Source of the DNA: Planococcus circulans
GTDB lineage: Bacteria; Bacillota; Bacilli; Bacillales_A; Planococcaceae
Length of the DNA: 51,164 bases
Direction: 5' to 3'
Assembly: GCF_020023385.1 (NCBI RefSeq)
Contig: NZ_JAIQCL010000012.1
Span: 1 to 51,164, forward strand
In this document: piece after piece, positions 8,133 through 19,308 of the stretch
How the letters are laid out: each line of letters begins with the position of its first letter
Numbering within the stretch: the first letter of the stretch is position 1
The notes under the pieces: generated by a model
Told to the model about the DNA's origin: nothing
Databases searched by the model: none
The model's input: only the letters and a program-made list of their open reading frames with translations
Translations under genes and position numbers: made by a program

Positions 8133-9137
8133 CTAGTCATATTTGATGCGTGGATCGACCAAGCCGTAGAGCAGATCGACAAACAGATTGATCATGACAA
8201 AAATAAACGCGACAATCAGAATTCCGGATTGAATGACCGGATAATCACGGAAACCAATCGCTTCATAGATATAACGTCCAATTCCAGGCCAACCGAAAAT
8301 GGTTTCTGTCAAAATAGCGCCGCCAAGAAGCAGCCCCATCTGGAGACCGATAATCGTCAATACTGGAATGATCGCGTTTTTAAGGGCGTGTTTGTAAACC
8401 ACCCAAAACATCGACAAGCCTTTAGATCGAGCTGTTCTGACATAATCCGAACGCATGACTTCCAGCATGCTTGAACGTGTCATTCTGGCAATAATCGCCA
8501 TCGGTATGGTCGCTAGAGCTGTCCCCGGCAGTACCAAGTGCCTCAGAACTGTCGACAGTTGGTTGAAATCGCCTGCAACCAATGTATCGATGACATAGAA
8601 TCCGGTAATGACATCGACCGGATCCCGGACATTTTCACGTCCGGTTGTCGGGAGGATCCCCAATTCAATCGAGAAAATCCATTGGTTCATTAAGCCCAAC
8701 CAGAAGATCGGCATTGATACCCCAATCAATGCGATGATCATAGCCAAGTAATCAAACCATGAATTTTGGAACCAGGCTGAAATGATGCCGGCGTTGATTC
8801 CGATGACTACTGCAATAATGATTGCAAATAAAGAAAGTTCGATTGTTGCAGCCAGATATGGCCATACTTCATCCACTACTGGAGTTCTCGTACGAAGGGA
8901 CTCTCCCAGATCTCCTGTCACCAGCCCTTTCAAATAATCAAAGTACTGGATGTACCAGGGATTATCCAACCCCAGATTTGTTCGTAATGCTTTTATCGCT
9001 TCTTCGGATGCTTGTTGACCAAGGATGACTTGTGCAGGATCACCGGGAATCGCGCGGATGATCATAAATACGATAAATGTCATACCGAGTAAAACCGGGA
9101 TTAACTGTAGAAGCCGCCTTCCGATATAGTGAAGCAT
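8133..9137 (-). CDS. appB: oligopeptide ABC transporter permease, OppB/DppB/AppB type
   Basis: A 334-residue permease that pairs with the downstream protein to form the membrane pore. The family N-terminus YIGRRLLQLIPVLLG is followed by the DPAQVILGQ region, and six membrane segments are predicted. The start at 9137 is preceded by GAGAGGTG; the longer frame upstream runs through the terminator hairpin and is rejected. A terminator-like hairpin separates it from the substrate-binding protein gene, so the permeases are probably made in smaller amounts. Confidence 0.88.
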   Translation of the reverse strand: MLHYIGRRLLQLIPVLLGMTFIVFMIIRAIPGDPAQVILGQQASEEAIKALRTNLGLDNPWYIQYFDYLKGLVTGDLGESLRTRTPVVDEVWPYLAATIELSLFAIIIAVVIGINAGIISAWFQNSWFDYLAMIIALIGVSMPIFWLGLMNQWIFSIELGILPTTGRENVRDPVDVITGFYVIDTLVAGDFNQLSTVLRHLVLPGTALATIPMAIIARMTRSSMLEVMRSDYVRTARSKGLSMFWVVYKHALKNAIIPVLTIIGLQMGLLLGGAILTETIFGWPGIGRYIYEAIGFRDYPVIQSGILIVAFIFVMINLFVDLLYGLVDPRIKYD

Positions 9138-9177
9138 CTTCTTCACCTCTCCATCTCTTGCAATATGTATAACTGGA

Positions 9178-9212
9178 AGAAAAAAAGGGAGGAAATCATC
9201 CGACTTCCTCCC
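9178..9212 (-). terminator. intercistronic terminator/attenuator after the substrate-binding protein gene
   Basis: On the minus strand GGGAGGAA pairs with TTCCTCCC across a 10-base loop and is followed by seven T, 11 bases after the substrate-binding protein stop and inside the operon. Partial termination here would raise binding-protein mRNA relative to permease mRNA, a known strategy in solute-binding ABC operons. Confidence 0.75.
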
Positions 9213-9222
9213 CATGAATTGC

Positions 9223-10845
9223 CTACTCTAAATCTACTGAAGCCAATTTGTCAGAACCTGTTGGATGTGCTTTGAAATTGATTACATTATTTCCACCAGC
9301 CAAAAGCGGTGTAGAGTGTGCAAGCGGTACCCAAGGAGCATCTTCATGGATGATTTCCTGAGCCTGCATGTACAAGTCGTTTCTTACTTCTTCTTCAACT
9401 TCTGATTGTGCTTGGATCAGGATATCGTGCAATTCCTGATTTTCGTAATACGTGTAGTTATTTGTCCCAACATTGTCCTGATCAAGCAAAGCATAAAGGA
9501 AGTTATCGGCATCGCCGTTATCGCCTGTCCATCCAAGTAGGAATGCATCGGCTTCTCCGTTTGCAGCTTTTTCAAGATAAGTTGCCCATTCAAATGACAC
9601 GATTTCAGCAGTTACGCCGACATCAGCCAAGTTCTTTTGAATGGCTTCTGCTACTTTTTGGCCGTCCGGCATATACGGACGTGGAACCGGCATTGCATAA
9701 AGTTCCATTTCAAAGCCGTCTTCAAGACCAGCTTCAGCTAGCAACTCTTTCGCACGTTCTGGGTTATAATCATACCCCTCGATGCTGTCGTTATATCCAC
9801 TGATTACCGGCGGAATCGGGTTTTTCGCTACTTCAGCACGCCCTTCGAAAAACGCATCTACAAGCGCCTGTTTATCAATAGCGTGGTTTACTGCCTGACG
9901 TACTTTTGGATCGTCAAATGGTTCACGGGTAACTGTCATACCAAGGTAGCCGACGTTCATAGACGGACGTTCAAACAATTGAAGATTTTCATCTGCTTCG
10001 ATTGTCGCACCGTCAGAAGGCGTGATGCCGTCTGCCAAGTCAATTTCACCTGATAACAAAGCGTTCAAACGAGCTGAGTTATCTGGAATCGCGCGGAATA
10101 CCACTTGATCCAATTTTGGCTCGTCTTCCACCCAATAATCATCGAACTTCTCAATTGTAATCGTATCGTTGCGTTTCCATTCAACAAATTTAAATGGTCC
10201 TGTTCCAACCGGGTTGTCGCCAAAAGCGTCGCCAGCAGATTCAAATGCAGTTGGTGAGGCAATTGCAAATGGGCTCATAGCCAGGTTTTTAAGGAATGGA
10301 GCCTGCGGACGCTTCAATGTGAAGACCACTTCGTAATCGCCTGTCGCTTCAACAGATTCGATAACATGTCCTTCTTCATCGCCATATCCACCGAACATAG
10401 AACCATAATAAGGGAATTGCTCTCCGTCACCGGCTGCCCAACGTTCAAAGTTCTTAACGACTGCTTCTGCATTAAAATCAGTATCATCATGGAACTTGAC
10501 GCCTTCTTCCAATGTGAAGGTATACGTCAAGCCATCTTCAGAAGCTGTCCATTCGGTAGCTAATGCTGATTCAATTTCTGTATCCTGTTCACCAAAGTTT
10601 ACTAACGTATCAAAAATGTTTTTCGTTACTTTAAAAGATTCACCATCCGTGACTGTAATTGGATCAAGAGAAACCGAGTCGCCTCCGCGCCCAAAGATCA
10701 ATGTTTTCTCTTCAGTGGATTCCCCTTCGTTTCCACCTTCGCCTTCGCCGCCTTCTGACGCATTATCAGAACTACAGCCATAAAGAGCTGTCGACACTAA
10801 TAAAAGCAGCAGAAATGCCCACGTTAAAAACTTTTTCTTTCCCAA
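9223..10845 (-). CDS. appA: peptide ABC transporter substrate-binding lipoprotein
   Basis: A 540-residue extracytoplasmic binding protein of family 5 (OppA/DppA/AppA). A lipoprotein signal peptide with a hydrophobic core (about 10-24) ends at the lipobox ALYGC; the Cys would carry lipid. A Gly/Glu-rich linker follows, then the ligand-binding domain beginning near 45 with SLDP and FDTL motifs. It seems to start with TTG at 10845, five to seven bases after GGAGGGG. The open frame continues upstream without a ribosome site. The gene is third in the operon, between the ATPases and the permeases. Peptide-length preference is not predictable. Confidence 0.87.
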   Translation of the reverse strand: MGKKKFLTWAFLLLLLVSTALYGCSSDNASEGGEGEGGNEGESTEEKTLIFGRGGDSVSLDPITVTDGESFKVTKNIFDTLVNFGEQDTEIESALATEWTASEDGLTYTFTLEEGVKFHDDTDFNAEAVVKNFERWAAGDGEQFPYYGSMFGGYGDEEGHVIESVEATGDYEVVFTLKRPQAPFLKNLAMSPFAIASPTAFESAGDAFGDNPVGTGPFKFVEWKRNDTITIEKFDDYWVEDEPKLDQVVFRAIPDNSARLNALLSGEIDLADGITPSDGATIEADENLQLFERPSMNVGYLGMTVTREPFDDPKVRQAVNHAIDKQALVDAFFEGRAEVAKNPIPPVISGYNDSIEGYDYNPERAKELLAEAGLEDGFEMELYAMPVPRPYMPDGQKVAEAIQKNLADVGVTAEIVSFEWATYLEKAANGEADAFLLGWTGDNGDADNFLYALLDQDNVGTNNYTYYENQELHDILIQAQSEVEEEVRNDLYMQAQEIIHEDAPWVPLAHSTPLLAGGNNVINFKAHPTGSDKLASVDLE

Positions 10846-10874
10846 ATTAACCCCTCCGTTTTTTCTATTTATTA

Positions 10875-11858
10875 TCATTGCGGCCTGGACTCTTCGTAAA
10901 GATGGCAGGCAACAGAATGACCTTTCTCAACCTCCGCAAAAATCGGTACGGCTTTCGAACATATGTCCATTTTGAAAGGACAGCGTGTATGGAACCTGCA
11001 GCCGCTCGGAGGATTCGCCGGGCTTGGAACATCTCCAGTAATAGTGACTTCTTCCCGTACAAATTCCGGGTCCGGCACCGGGACAGCAGCCAATAATGCC
11101 TGCGTATACGGATGCAGCGGTTTTTCATACAAATCTTCAGTGTCGGCAAGTTCCGCCATTTGTCCGAGATACATAACTCCCACGCGGTCGCTGATATGGC
11201 GAACCACCCCTAAATCATGGGCAATGAAAATATAAGTCAGCTTCAGCTCTTTTTGAAGATCCTGCATCAGATTCAATACCTGTGCCTGAATCGAAACATC
11301 AAGCGCTGAGACGGGTTCATCTGCGATAATCAATTTCGGGTTTGTCATCAATGCACGTGCAATGCCGATGCGTTGCCTTTGGCCGCCGCTGAATTGATGT
11401 GGATAGCGCTTCGCATGGTAACTGCTCAATCCGACAATCTCCAGAAACTCATGCACTTTCTTTTTACGCTCTTTCGGATCGCCTATATCATGGACATTAA
11501 GCGGTTCCATTAAAATCTTTTCGATCGTGTGGCGTGGATTCAATGACGCATATGGATCCTGAAAGACCATCTGAATATCACGGCGCGCTTTTCGCATATC
11601 GTTACTCGACAGACTGGTCAATTCCTGGCCGTCAAATGTGACGGTGCCTTCCGTCGGTTCCAGAAGGCGCATCAACATGCGCCCTGTCGTGGATTTTCCA
11701 CAGCCCGATTCGCCGACGATCCCTAAAGTCTCGCCTTCTTGGACAGTAAACGATACGTCATCCACCGCCTTGACATGATTGCTGACTCTGCCCAAAATTC
11801 CGGACTTAATGGGGAAATACTTTTTCAGCCCTTCAACTTTTAATAACGGTTCTGTCAT
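10875..11858 (-). CDS. appF: oligopeptide ABC transporter ATPase, OppF/AppF type
   Basis: A 327-residue ATPase. Walker [10 protein letters not shown] is near 49-57, the ABC signature LSGGQ-like FSGGQRQR near 160, and Walker B LIIADEP near 180. The C-terminal peptide-transporter domain has the CxxxCPF cluster (CRFHTRCPF) that may bind an Fe-S centre in this family. GGAGG lies nine bases before the ATG at 11858. Its first 26 bases overlap the 3' end of the partner ATPase gene, which suggests translational coupling and matched amounts. Confidence 0.92.
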   Translation of the reverse strand: MTEPLLKVEGLKKYFPIKSGILGRVSNHVKAVDDVSFTVQEGETLGIVGESGCGKSTTGRMLMRLLEPTEGTVTFDGQELTSLSSNDMRKARRDIQMVFQDPYASLNPRHTIEKILMEPLNVHDIGDPKERKKKVHEFLEIVGLSSYHAKRYPHQFSGGQRQRIGIARALMTNPKLIIADEPVSALDVSIQAQVLNLMQDLQKELKLTYIFIAHDLGVVRHISDRVGVMYLGQMAELADTEDLYEKPLHPYTQALLAAVPVPDPEFVREEVTITGDVPSPANPPSGCRFHTRCPFKMDICSKAVPIFAEVEKGHSVACHLYEESRPQ

Positions 11859-12852
11859 GAGACTGTACCTCCTTCGGATCAAATAGGAAACAGCGGGTTT
11901 GATGATTGTCCGCAGTTTGGTACAGTTCCGGGTTTTCCTCTATGCAGCGGCCGAAAGCAAATTCACAACGCTCTGCAAATTTACAGCCGGTTTTGATCGT
12001 CCCCGGTTTTGGAACGTTTCCGGGAATCGAGTACAGACGCTCTTTTTTAAAGCGCATATCCGGAACCGATTCCAGCAGCCCCCTTGTATAAGGATGCTGC
12101 GGATCATTGAAAATCGTATGGACCGGCCCTTCTTCGACCACTTTTCCTGCATACATGACAACTACACGTTCGCAGGTTTCAGCTACCACACCTAAATCGT
12201 GGGTGATCAGCAGAACGGCTGTATTCAAACGCTCGTTAAGATTTTTAATCAGCTTTAAAATCTGGGCCTGGATGGTTACATCCAAGGCTGTCGTAGGTTC
12301 GTCGGCAATCAATACTTTGGGATCGCACAACAGTGCCATGGCAATCATGACGCGTTGGCGCATTCCGCCTGACAGTTGATGCGGATACTCCTTCATGAGA
12401 CCCTCTGGACGTGGTAAGCCCACCAGTTTCATCATTTCGATGGCGCGTTCCTGAATCTGTTTTTTCGACCAATCCCGTTTGTGTATCTTAATTGCTTCGC
12501 GAAGCTGATCGCCGATTGTAAAAAGTGGATTCAACGAAGTCATCGGTTCCTGGAAGATCATCGCAATATCGTTGCCTCTGATTCCTCTCATTTCTTTTTC
12601 GGATAGCTTGGTTAAATCTTTATCCTGAAATAAAATTTCGCCTCCGGTAATTTTCCCTGGAGGGCTGGGAACCAATCCCATTATAGATAGGGAAGTGACA
12701 CTTTTACCGCATCCGGATTCACCGACGATGCCCAGTACTTCACCTTCCCGTATGTGAAAATTTACATTATCTACTGCTGGTATCTCTCCATCATCTGTGA
12801 AAAAGGATGTTTTCAAACCTTTAACGTCTAAGATGGTTTTGCGTTCATTCAT
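11833..12852 (-). CDS. appD: oligopeptide ABC transporter ATPase, OppD/AppD type
   Basis: A 339-residue ATPase and first gene of the operon. Walker [10 protein letters not shown] is near residues 41-49, the signature LSGGMRQR near 157, and Walker B VLIADEP near 178. The oligopeptide C-terminal domain carries the CKFAERCEF cysteine pair. GGGGGAG lies four bases before the ATG at 12852; a second in-frame candidate upstream has no better site. The order D-F-A-B-C matches the B. subtilis app oligopeptide operon. Confidence 0.92.
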   Translation of the reverse strand: MNERKTILDVKGLKTSFFTDDGEIPAVDNVNFHIREGEVLGIVGESGCGKSVTSLSIMGLVPSPPGKITGGEILFQDKDLTKLSEKEMRGIRGNDIAMIFQEPMTSLNPLFTIGDQLREAIKIHKRDWSKKQIQERAIEMMKLVGLPRPEGLMKEYPHQLSGGMRQRVMIAMALLCDPKVLIADEPTTALDVTIQAQILKLIKNLNERLNTAVLLITHDLGVVAETCERVVVMYAGKVVEEGPVHTIFNDPQHPYTRGLLESVPDMRFKKERLYSIPGNVPKPGTIKTGCKFAERCEFAFGRCIEENPELYQTADNHQTRCFLFDPKEVQSHDRTVIKS

Positions 12853-12904
12853 GATGCTCCCCCTTTTGCACAAAAAAATGATTCAGACTATTCTCCTTCT
12901 TTTA

Positions 12905-12932
12905 ATTATACGTAATATTATTATTAATGCAA
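12905..12932 (-). promoter_or_regulatory. peptide transporter operon promoter
   Basis: On the minus strand TTGCAT (-35, 12927-12932) and a perfect TATAAT (-10, 12905-12910) are 16 bases apart in very AT-rich DNA, about 53 bases before appD. No CodY box was confirmed by eye. Confidence 0.7.
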
Positions 12933-12966
12933 TATCTCTTTTTGAATTTGCTGGAAGTTCTGTAAC

Positions 12967-12998
12967 CATAAAAAGAGCCTCCAAAATTTTGGAGGCCC
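12967..12998 (-). terminator. intrinsic terminator of ygaD
   Basis: A perfect 10-bp inverted repeat, GCCTCCAAAA/TTTTGGAGGC, is followed on the minus strand by CTCTTTTT. It lies 11 bases after the ygaD stop. Confidence 0.85.
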
Positions 12999-13007
12999 TT
13001 ACTATAA

Positions 13008-14753
13008 TCAGTTAAAATGTTGTACTTGGAACAAGTTATAATACACACCTTGTTGCTCCATCAATTCATTGTGTGTTCCACTTTCAGCGAGTTTGCCGTG
13101 GTCAATGACAAGAATCTGGTCTGCGTGGGTGATGGTGGAAAGGCGATGCGCCACAATGAGAGTCGTGCGATCATGGGCCAGACGTTCCAGTGAATCCTGG
13201 ATCAGTGCTTCGCTTTCAAGATCAAGAGCAGAAGTCGCTTCGTCCAATATAAGAATCGGCGGATTCTTCAAGAACACCCGCGCAATCGCTACACGCTGTT
13301 TTTGTCCTCCCGATAATTTCACTCCGCGTTCCCCGACTTTCGTATCATAGCCTTCCGGTAGTTGAGTAATGAATTCATCAGCATTTGCAGCTTTGGCAGC
13401 CGCAATCACTTCCTCATCTGTTGCATCCGGTTTCCCCATCAGGATATTCGCTTTTACAGAATCACTGAAGAGAATCGAATCCTGCAGCACCAAGCCGATC
13501 TGGTCACGCAACGTATGGGTCGTCACATCACGCAGGTCGTGATCGTCCATGTAGATGCCACCGCTGGTAACGTCATAAAAACGAGGAATCAGCGAGATGA
13601 TGGTCGATTTCCCGCCACCGCTCATCCCGACAAAAGCGACAGTCTCTCCAGGTTTCACTGTGAAGTTCAGATCCGTCAACACTTCCGTTCCGCCATCATT
13701 GTAATGGAAACCGACATCGCGGAATTCCAGTTTGCCGTCGACAACTTTCAAGTCATGCGCTTTTTCTTTGTCCGTGACATCGTAATCCTCATCAATCAAC
13801 TCGAACACCCGGTCCATGGATGCCAGTGACTGCACCAAGGTCGTCGAAGAATTGACCAATCGGCGCAGTGGATTGTAAAGGCGTTCGATATAGGCGATAA
13901 ACGCCACCATCGTACCAAGCGTCAAGTTCCCCTGGATGACCTGGTAACCGGCATACCCGATCACCAGCAGCGGTGCGACATCCGTGATGGTGTTCACTAC
14001 CGCAAACGCTTTGGCGTTCCATTTGGTATGGTCGATCGCCTTTTCCAGAAATTGATCATTGGTATCGTTGAAAATTTTCTGTTCATGTTTTTCCAACGCA
14101 AAACTTTTGATGATGCTCATCCCCTGCACCCGCTCGTGCAGGTAACTCTGGACATTGGCCAAAGCTTGTGAGCGTTCACGCGTCAGGTCGCGCAACCTGC
14201 CAAAGAAGTATTTGACGCTGAAGGCGTAGAACGGGAATGCCAGCAACGCGACAATGGTCAATGAAACATCCATTGTCAGCATGATGATGATGGCGATGAC
14301 TATCGTCGCCAAATCGAGCCAAACGTTCATCAAGCCGATCATCACAAAGTTTTTGGTCTGCTCAACGTCATTAATGATTCGCGAGATGATTTCACCCGCA
14401 CGTGTATTAGCGTAATAGCGCAAACTTAAACGCTGGAGATGGCCATATAGAAAACCACGGATATCATAAAGGATTTTATTGCTGACATACTGTGCGTAAT
14501 ACTGGCGGTAATATTCAATCGGTGGGCGCAGTAAGAAAAATACGATCGCCGTTCCTCCAAGCCATAAGTACAGCTGCTCCAGCTTTTCTGCATTCGACAA
14601 TGCATCCGCCCCGATAATATCATCAATGACGATTTTGATCAGCAACGGGATAAAAAGCGGAATCGCGAATTTGAATATCCCGATGACAATCGTCAACGCA
14701 ATCTGCCAATAATACGGTTTGACAAACTGCATATAGCGTTTCATACTGCTCAA
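13008..14753 (-). CDS. ygaD: YgaD-like ABC exporter (fused permease and ATPase)
   Basis: A 581-residue half-transporter of the MsbA/BmrA multidrug type. Six membrane segments (about 15-305) are fused to a nucleotide-binding domain with Walker [10 protein letters not shown] near 374, signature LSGGQKQR near 477 and Walker [12 protein letters not shown] near 499. It would act as a homodimer that exports lipids or hydrophobic compounds; the substrate is unknown. The likely start is TTG at 14753, eight bases after GGAG; the GTG three codons earlier is inside the ribosome site. Position between ntdP and the ygaE side gives the YgaD name. Confidence 0.85.
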   Translation of the reverse strand: MSSMKRYMQFVKPYYWQIALTIVIGIFKFAIPLFIPLLIKIVIDDIIGADALSNAEKLEQLYLWLGGTAIVFFLLRPPIEYYRQYYAQYVSNKILYDIRGFLYGHLQRLSLRYYANTRAGEIISRIINDVEQTKNFVMIGLMNVWLDLATIVIAIIIMLTMDVSLTIVALLAFPFYAFSVKYFFGRLRDLTRERSQALANVQSYLHERVQGMSIIKSFALEKHEQKIFNDTNDQFLEKAIDHTKWNAKAFAVVNTITDVAPLLVIGYAGYQVIQGNLTLGTMVAFIAYIERLYNPLRRLVNSSTTLVQSLASMDRVFELIDEDYDVTDKEKAHDLKVVDGKLEFRDVGFHYNDGGTEVLTDLNFTVKPGETVAFVGMSGGGKSTIISLIPRFYDVTSGGIYMDDHDLRDVTTHTLRDQIGLVLQDSILFSDSVKANILMGKPDATDEEVIAAAKAANADEFITQLPEGYDTKVGERGVKLSGGQKQRVAIARVFLKNPPILILDEATSALDLESEALIQDSLERLAHDRTTLIVAHRLSTITHADQILVIDHGKLAESGTHNELMEQQGVYYNLFQVQHFN

Positions 14754-14774
14754 AACTTTCACTCCATTCTATTC

Positions 14775-14808
14775 AAAACGAAAAACCTGTTGGCTGGCAA
14801 CAGGTTTT
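14775..14808 (-). terminator. intrinsic terminator of ntdP
   Basis: An 11-bp stem, AAAACCTGTTG with CAACAGGTTTT, is followed on the minus strand by TTTTTCGTTTT, just downstream of the ntdP stop. Confidence 0.85.
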
Positions 14809-14812
14809 CATT

Positions 14813-15358
14813 TTAATCACGAATCCGGTTTAGTCTATGAAATTCATAGCGGTTCGTCCATACTTCGATAAAGTCCTGGGCAAACGGTCCTCGGCGCTGT
14901 TTAATCCAGCTGATCAATTTTTCCACATTCCGGTGAAGAATCTGATCAATCACTTCCGGATAACCCATTTGCCGCTTATGGTCTTCATATTCGTCTTCAT
15001 CCAACAGCGTGTAAGACATGTCTGGAAACACTTTTACATCCAAGTCATAATCGATGTATTTCAACGAGCCATTATTATAGACGAATGGAGAACTGACATT
15101 GCAATAATAATAAACACCGTCGTCTCGGAGCATACAGATGATGTTGAACCAATGCTCTGCGTGAAAATAACAGATTGACGGTTCGCGCGTCAACCAGGTT
15201 CGGCCATCGGATTCTGTCACCAGCGTCCGTTCGTTTGCACCAATTACAATATTATTCGTACCTTTCAGTACAGTTGTTTCCTGCCAGACACGGTGGATTC
15301 GGCCGTTGTGTTTATAACTGTGGATTTGGATAGTTTCACCCTCCGCAGGAATCGCCAT
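14813..15358 (-). CDS. ntdP: NtdP/YgaC nucleoside tri- and diphosphatase (DUF402)
   Basis: A 181-residue DUF402 protein matching YgaC of B. subtilis and NtdP of S. aureus, a metal-dependent phosphatase that hydrolyses nucleoside di- and triphosphates. The conserved acidic block [13 protein letters not shown] near 115 and the DEDEYEDH segment near 135 fit the metal site of the family. The ATG at 15358 lies eight bases after GGTGG; a start four codons earlier lacks a site. It has its own promoter and terminator and so is probably a single-gene unit. Confidence 0.88.
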   Translation of the reverse strand: MAIPAEGETIQIHSYKHNGRIHRVWQETTVLKGTNNIVIGANERTLVTESDGRTWLTREPSICYFHAEHWFNIICMLRDDGVYYYCNVSSPFVYNNGSLKYIDYDLDVKVFPDMSYTLLDEDEYEDHKRQMGYPEVIDQILHRNVEKLISWIKQRRGPFAQDFIEVWTNRYEFHRLNRIRD

Positions 15359-15407
15359 GTAGCATCCCACCTTCTTGTCTAAGCCTTTGTTTATCTGCTA
15401 TTTCAGT

Positions 15408-15416
15408 ATTATATCA
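15408..15416 (-). promoter_or_regulatory. ntdP extended -10 promoter
   Basis: On the minus strand TGATATAAT forms a perfect TATAAT preceded by the TGn extension. No good -35 box is visible, which is tolerated by extended -10 promoters. It lies about 50 bases before the ntdP start. Confidence 0.55.
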
Positions 15417-15461
15417 ATCAATTCTGAAAACATACAGCAATAAGGCGGAAGGACCAAAGGA

Positions 15462-17260
<1,799 letters not shown>

Positions 17261-17409
17261 TTTCTCTAGTTTAATGGATTTAGCCTCCGTTCAGCTTGAT
17301 TATTCCAGCCTTTTTTCGGGTATATGAGAAAGTAAGGAATAAGTTTATCTTAACAAAACTTTTTTGTTCCCCATACCAATCAACATTTTTATAGAAAGGG
17401 GATGAGGCA

Positions 17410-18390
17410 ATGGATACAGGAACACATATTGTCATGGGCATTGCCCTTGGCGGCCTCGCAATGGCCGATCCGGCTGTCGTCAGCCACCCCGCAACCATGA
17501 CCGCTGTAGTATCTGGTGTCATTATTGGATCCTTGGCACCGGACGTCGATACTGTTTTGAAGCTTCGTGACAACGCCGTCTATATTCGGCATCACCGGGG
17601 CGCTACCCACTCCATTCCTGCAGTGTTGCTTTGGCCTCTATTGATAGCAGGTGCATTATCTCTCATTTTTCCTGAAGCTAATCTGCTCCATTTATGGCTC
17701 TGGTCATTCCTGGCCGTTTTTATGCACGTTTTTGTTGATATCTTTAACTCATATGGCACACAAGCGCTCAGGCCGATTTCAAACCGGTGGGTAGCTCTTG
17801 GCGTTATCAACACTTTTGACCCCATCATTTTCGGTGCGCATGTGTTGGCCCTGATGCTTTGGGCATTTGGTGCTGATCCCGTTTTGACGATCGGCATCCT
17901 CTATATTGCCATGTTTTTCTACTATCTCGCAAGATTTGCAGTGCAGTCGGCTATTAAAAAGGCTGTCCGAAATACAATCCCAGGAGCCACTGAGGTTTTT
18001 GTGGCACCAACCATGCGCTTTTTCCACTGGCGCGTAGCTGCTGATACAGATCGACACCATTACGTCGGACGTGCATATGGCCGCACCATTAATATCTATG
18101 ATAAATTCATGAAAAAAGAGATGCCTGAAAACAATTTGATCCAGGCGGCTATGAAAGATAAAAATATTGCCGCCTTCATTTCCTTCTCTCCACTGTATCG
18201 TTGGGAAATCAACGAATACGGAGATGTCTTCGAAGTTCGATTGATCGACTTGCGCTACCGCAGCAATGACTATTACCCATTCGTTGCAGTTGCCCATCTG
18301 GATAAGGAGTGCAAAATCATCAACTCTTATACCGGATGGATTTTCAGCGAAGACAAGTTAAGGAAAAAATTAGACTTCAGCCATAACTAG
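17410..18390 (+). CDS. yfhP: YfhP-like membrane-bound metal-dependent hydrolase (YdjM family)
   Basis: A 326-residue integral membrane protein of the YdjM/YfhP family, annotated generally as metal-dependent hydrolases. Conserved His/Asp positions include GTHI near 4, LAPDVDT near 43 and the HHRGATHS block near 61-68, all in or next to membrane segments in the first 180 residues. The C-terminal 140 residues are soluble. AAGGGGATGAGG lies before the ATG. It diverges from mutY as in B. subtilis. No enzymatic activity is proven for the family. Confidence 0.82.
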   Translation: MDTGTHIVMGIALGGLAMADPAVVSHPATMTAVVSGVIIGSLAPDVDTVLKLRDNAVYIRHHRGATHSIPAVLLWPLLIAGALSLIFPEANLLHLWLWSFLAVFMHVFVDIFNSYGTQALRPISNRWVALGVINTFDPIIFGAHVLALMLWAFGADPVLTIGILYIAMFFYYLARFAVQSAIKKAVRNTIPGATEVFVAPTMRFFHWRVAADTDRHHYVGRAYGRTINIYDKFMKKEMPENNLIQAAMKDKNIAAFISFSPLYRWEINEYGDVFEVRLIDLRYRSNDYYPFVAVAHLDKECKIINSYTGWIFSEDKLRKKLDFSHN

Positions 18391-18421
18391 AAAACGCACA
18401 CCTATGGGTGCGCGTTTTTTT
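18391..18421 (+). terminator. intrinsic terminator of yfhP
   Basis: Starts directly after the stop codon. ACGC-A-CACC pairs with GGTG-C-GCGT (one internal mismatch) and is followed by seven T. Confidence 0.8.
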
Positions 18422-18456
18422 ATTGGAGTTAAAGAGAGTGTATGGGCTAAACGGCT

Positions 18457-18717
18457 GCTTCCGCTTTTCTTCACTGTCTAGACTCCAGCAGCCAGATTCT
18501 AGAGTCATAAGCCAACTCAGCTGTCTAGTTCAGTGCCTAGCTCTTCGGGATGTAAGCCGATCTGGCTGTGCGGCTGACGAAATGCCACTTCGCCAGCTCA
18601 TCTTACACCTGTCAGAGCTGAACAGGCACTTCTACTTTTCATTCTGTGCGGCTGAAAGATGCCGCTTCGCCAGCGCGGCTTATGCCCGTCGAATCTACAC
18701 GGCTACTTCCGCTTTTC
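18457..18717 (-). repeat. structured repeat array A (one composite unit)
   Basis: A 13-bp direct repeat at 18457-18469 and another at 18705-18717 bound a 248-bp interval. It contains one outer unit split by a nested 119-bp copy at 18522-18640. Read on the minus strand the outer arms pair as AGTAGCC/GGCTGCT (one G-U) and AGATTC/GAATCT. The right repeat begins two bases after the yfhJ stop, so the array is the 3' untranslated region of yfhJ. This also fills the 329-base space between yfhP and yfhJ; apparent reading frames in it are repeat sequence. Confidence 0.85.
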
Positions 18718-18719
18718 TA

Positions 18720-18971
18720 TTAATCCTTCAGCAAATGTGCATATTTCGGATTGGTGCTGGCAAACTCATGGATCTTGTCGCCATAGCTGTCAATCCATTG
18801 GCGCATCACTTTCTCGACTACCGCCGTTCCTTGGTAATCGTATCCCGCTTTTGCATAGGAGGATTCAAAATCAGAAGCCAGCAATTCGATCCACGTACGT
18901 GCTTTTTCTTCCGACAGATTTGGATTTTTTTCCAATAGCTCGATTGTCAGTTGCTCAATAATCTCTTTCAT
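18720..18971 (-). CDS. yfhJ: YfhJ family protein (WVELL domain)
   Basis: An 83-residue acidic, helical protein of the YfhJ/WVELL family of unknown function. The name-giving motif appears as TWIELLASDFESSYAKAG at about 26-43. GGAAGGGAAG precedes the ATG. It sits five bases after yfhH, which overlaps recX, so recX-yfhH-yfhJ form one leftward operon as in the B. subtilis yfh cluster. There is no intrinsic terminator after it: array A begins two bases beyond the stop. Confidence 0.85.
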   Translation of the reverse strand: MKEIIEQLTIELLEKNPNLSEEKARTWIELLASDFESSYAKAGYDYQGTAVVEKVMRQWIDSYGDKIHEFASTNPKYAHLLKD

Positions 18972-18975
18972 CCGT

Positions 18976-19308
18976 TTACTTCCCTTCCTTCAACGGGCGC
19001 AGCATGGAAATCGGCAACGCTTCCGTATGTTTTTCGCCGCCCATCCGGTACCCCCAGGCAAATCGGCCTTTTAAATAATCGATTTGAAAATAGACGTTCG
19101 GATCTCCTTCGATGCGGTACACTTCGCCTTTTTTGAAATCGGCGGGATCCAATAGATAAGCTGCAGCCATCATGGCTTTCCGTTCCAGCACCGCAAATTC
19201 ATTGACGATGCCCAGTTGCTCAGCTTTTCTGGCTTTTTCTTTTAAACGCGCGATTTCTCCGCGAAGCTCATGTTCAGTCATGTCGCTGTAACGTTTTTCT
19301 TCAGTCAT
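18976..19308 (-). CDS. yfhH: YfhH family protein (DUF1811)
   Basis: A 110-residue protein of the YfhH/DUF1811 family, function unknown. An N-terminal charged helix (about 1-45) is followed by a small beta-rich domain with the segment VYRIEGDPNVYFQIDYLKG near 63-81. The ATG at 19308 lies after GAAGGAG and inside the last codons of recX, an 8-base overlap that implies translational coupling. The longer frame upstream is rejected. Confidence 0.85.
   Translation of the reverse strand: MTEEKRYSDMTEHELRGEIARLKEKARKAEQLGIVNEFAVLERKAMMAAAYLLDPADFKKGEVYRIEGDPNVYFQIDYLKGRFAWGYRMGGEKHTEALPISMLRPLKEGK

Noticed and set aside
18408..18938. A 176-codon reading frame running from the yfhP terminator through array A into yfhJ on the other strand
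   Set aside because: No ribosome site; it is composed of repeat sequence and the antisense of yfhJ.
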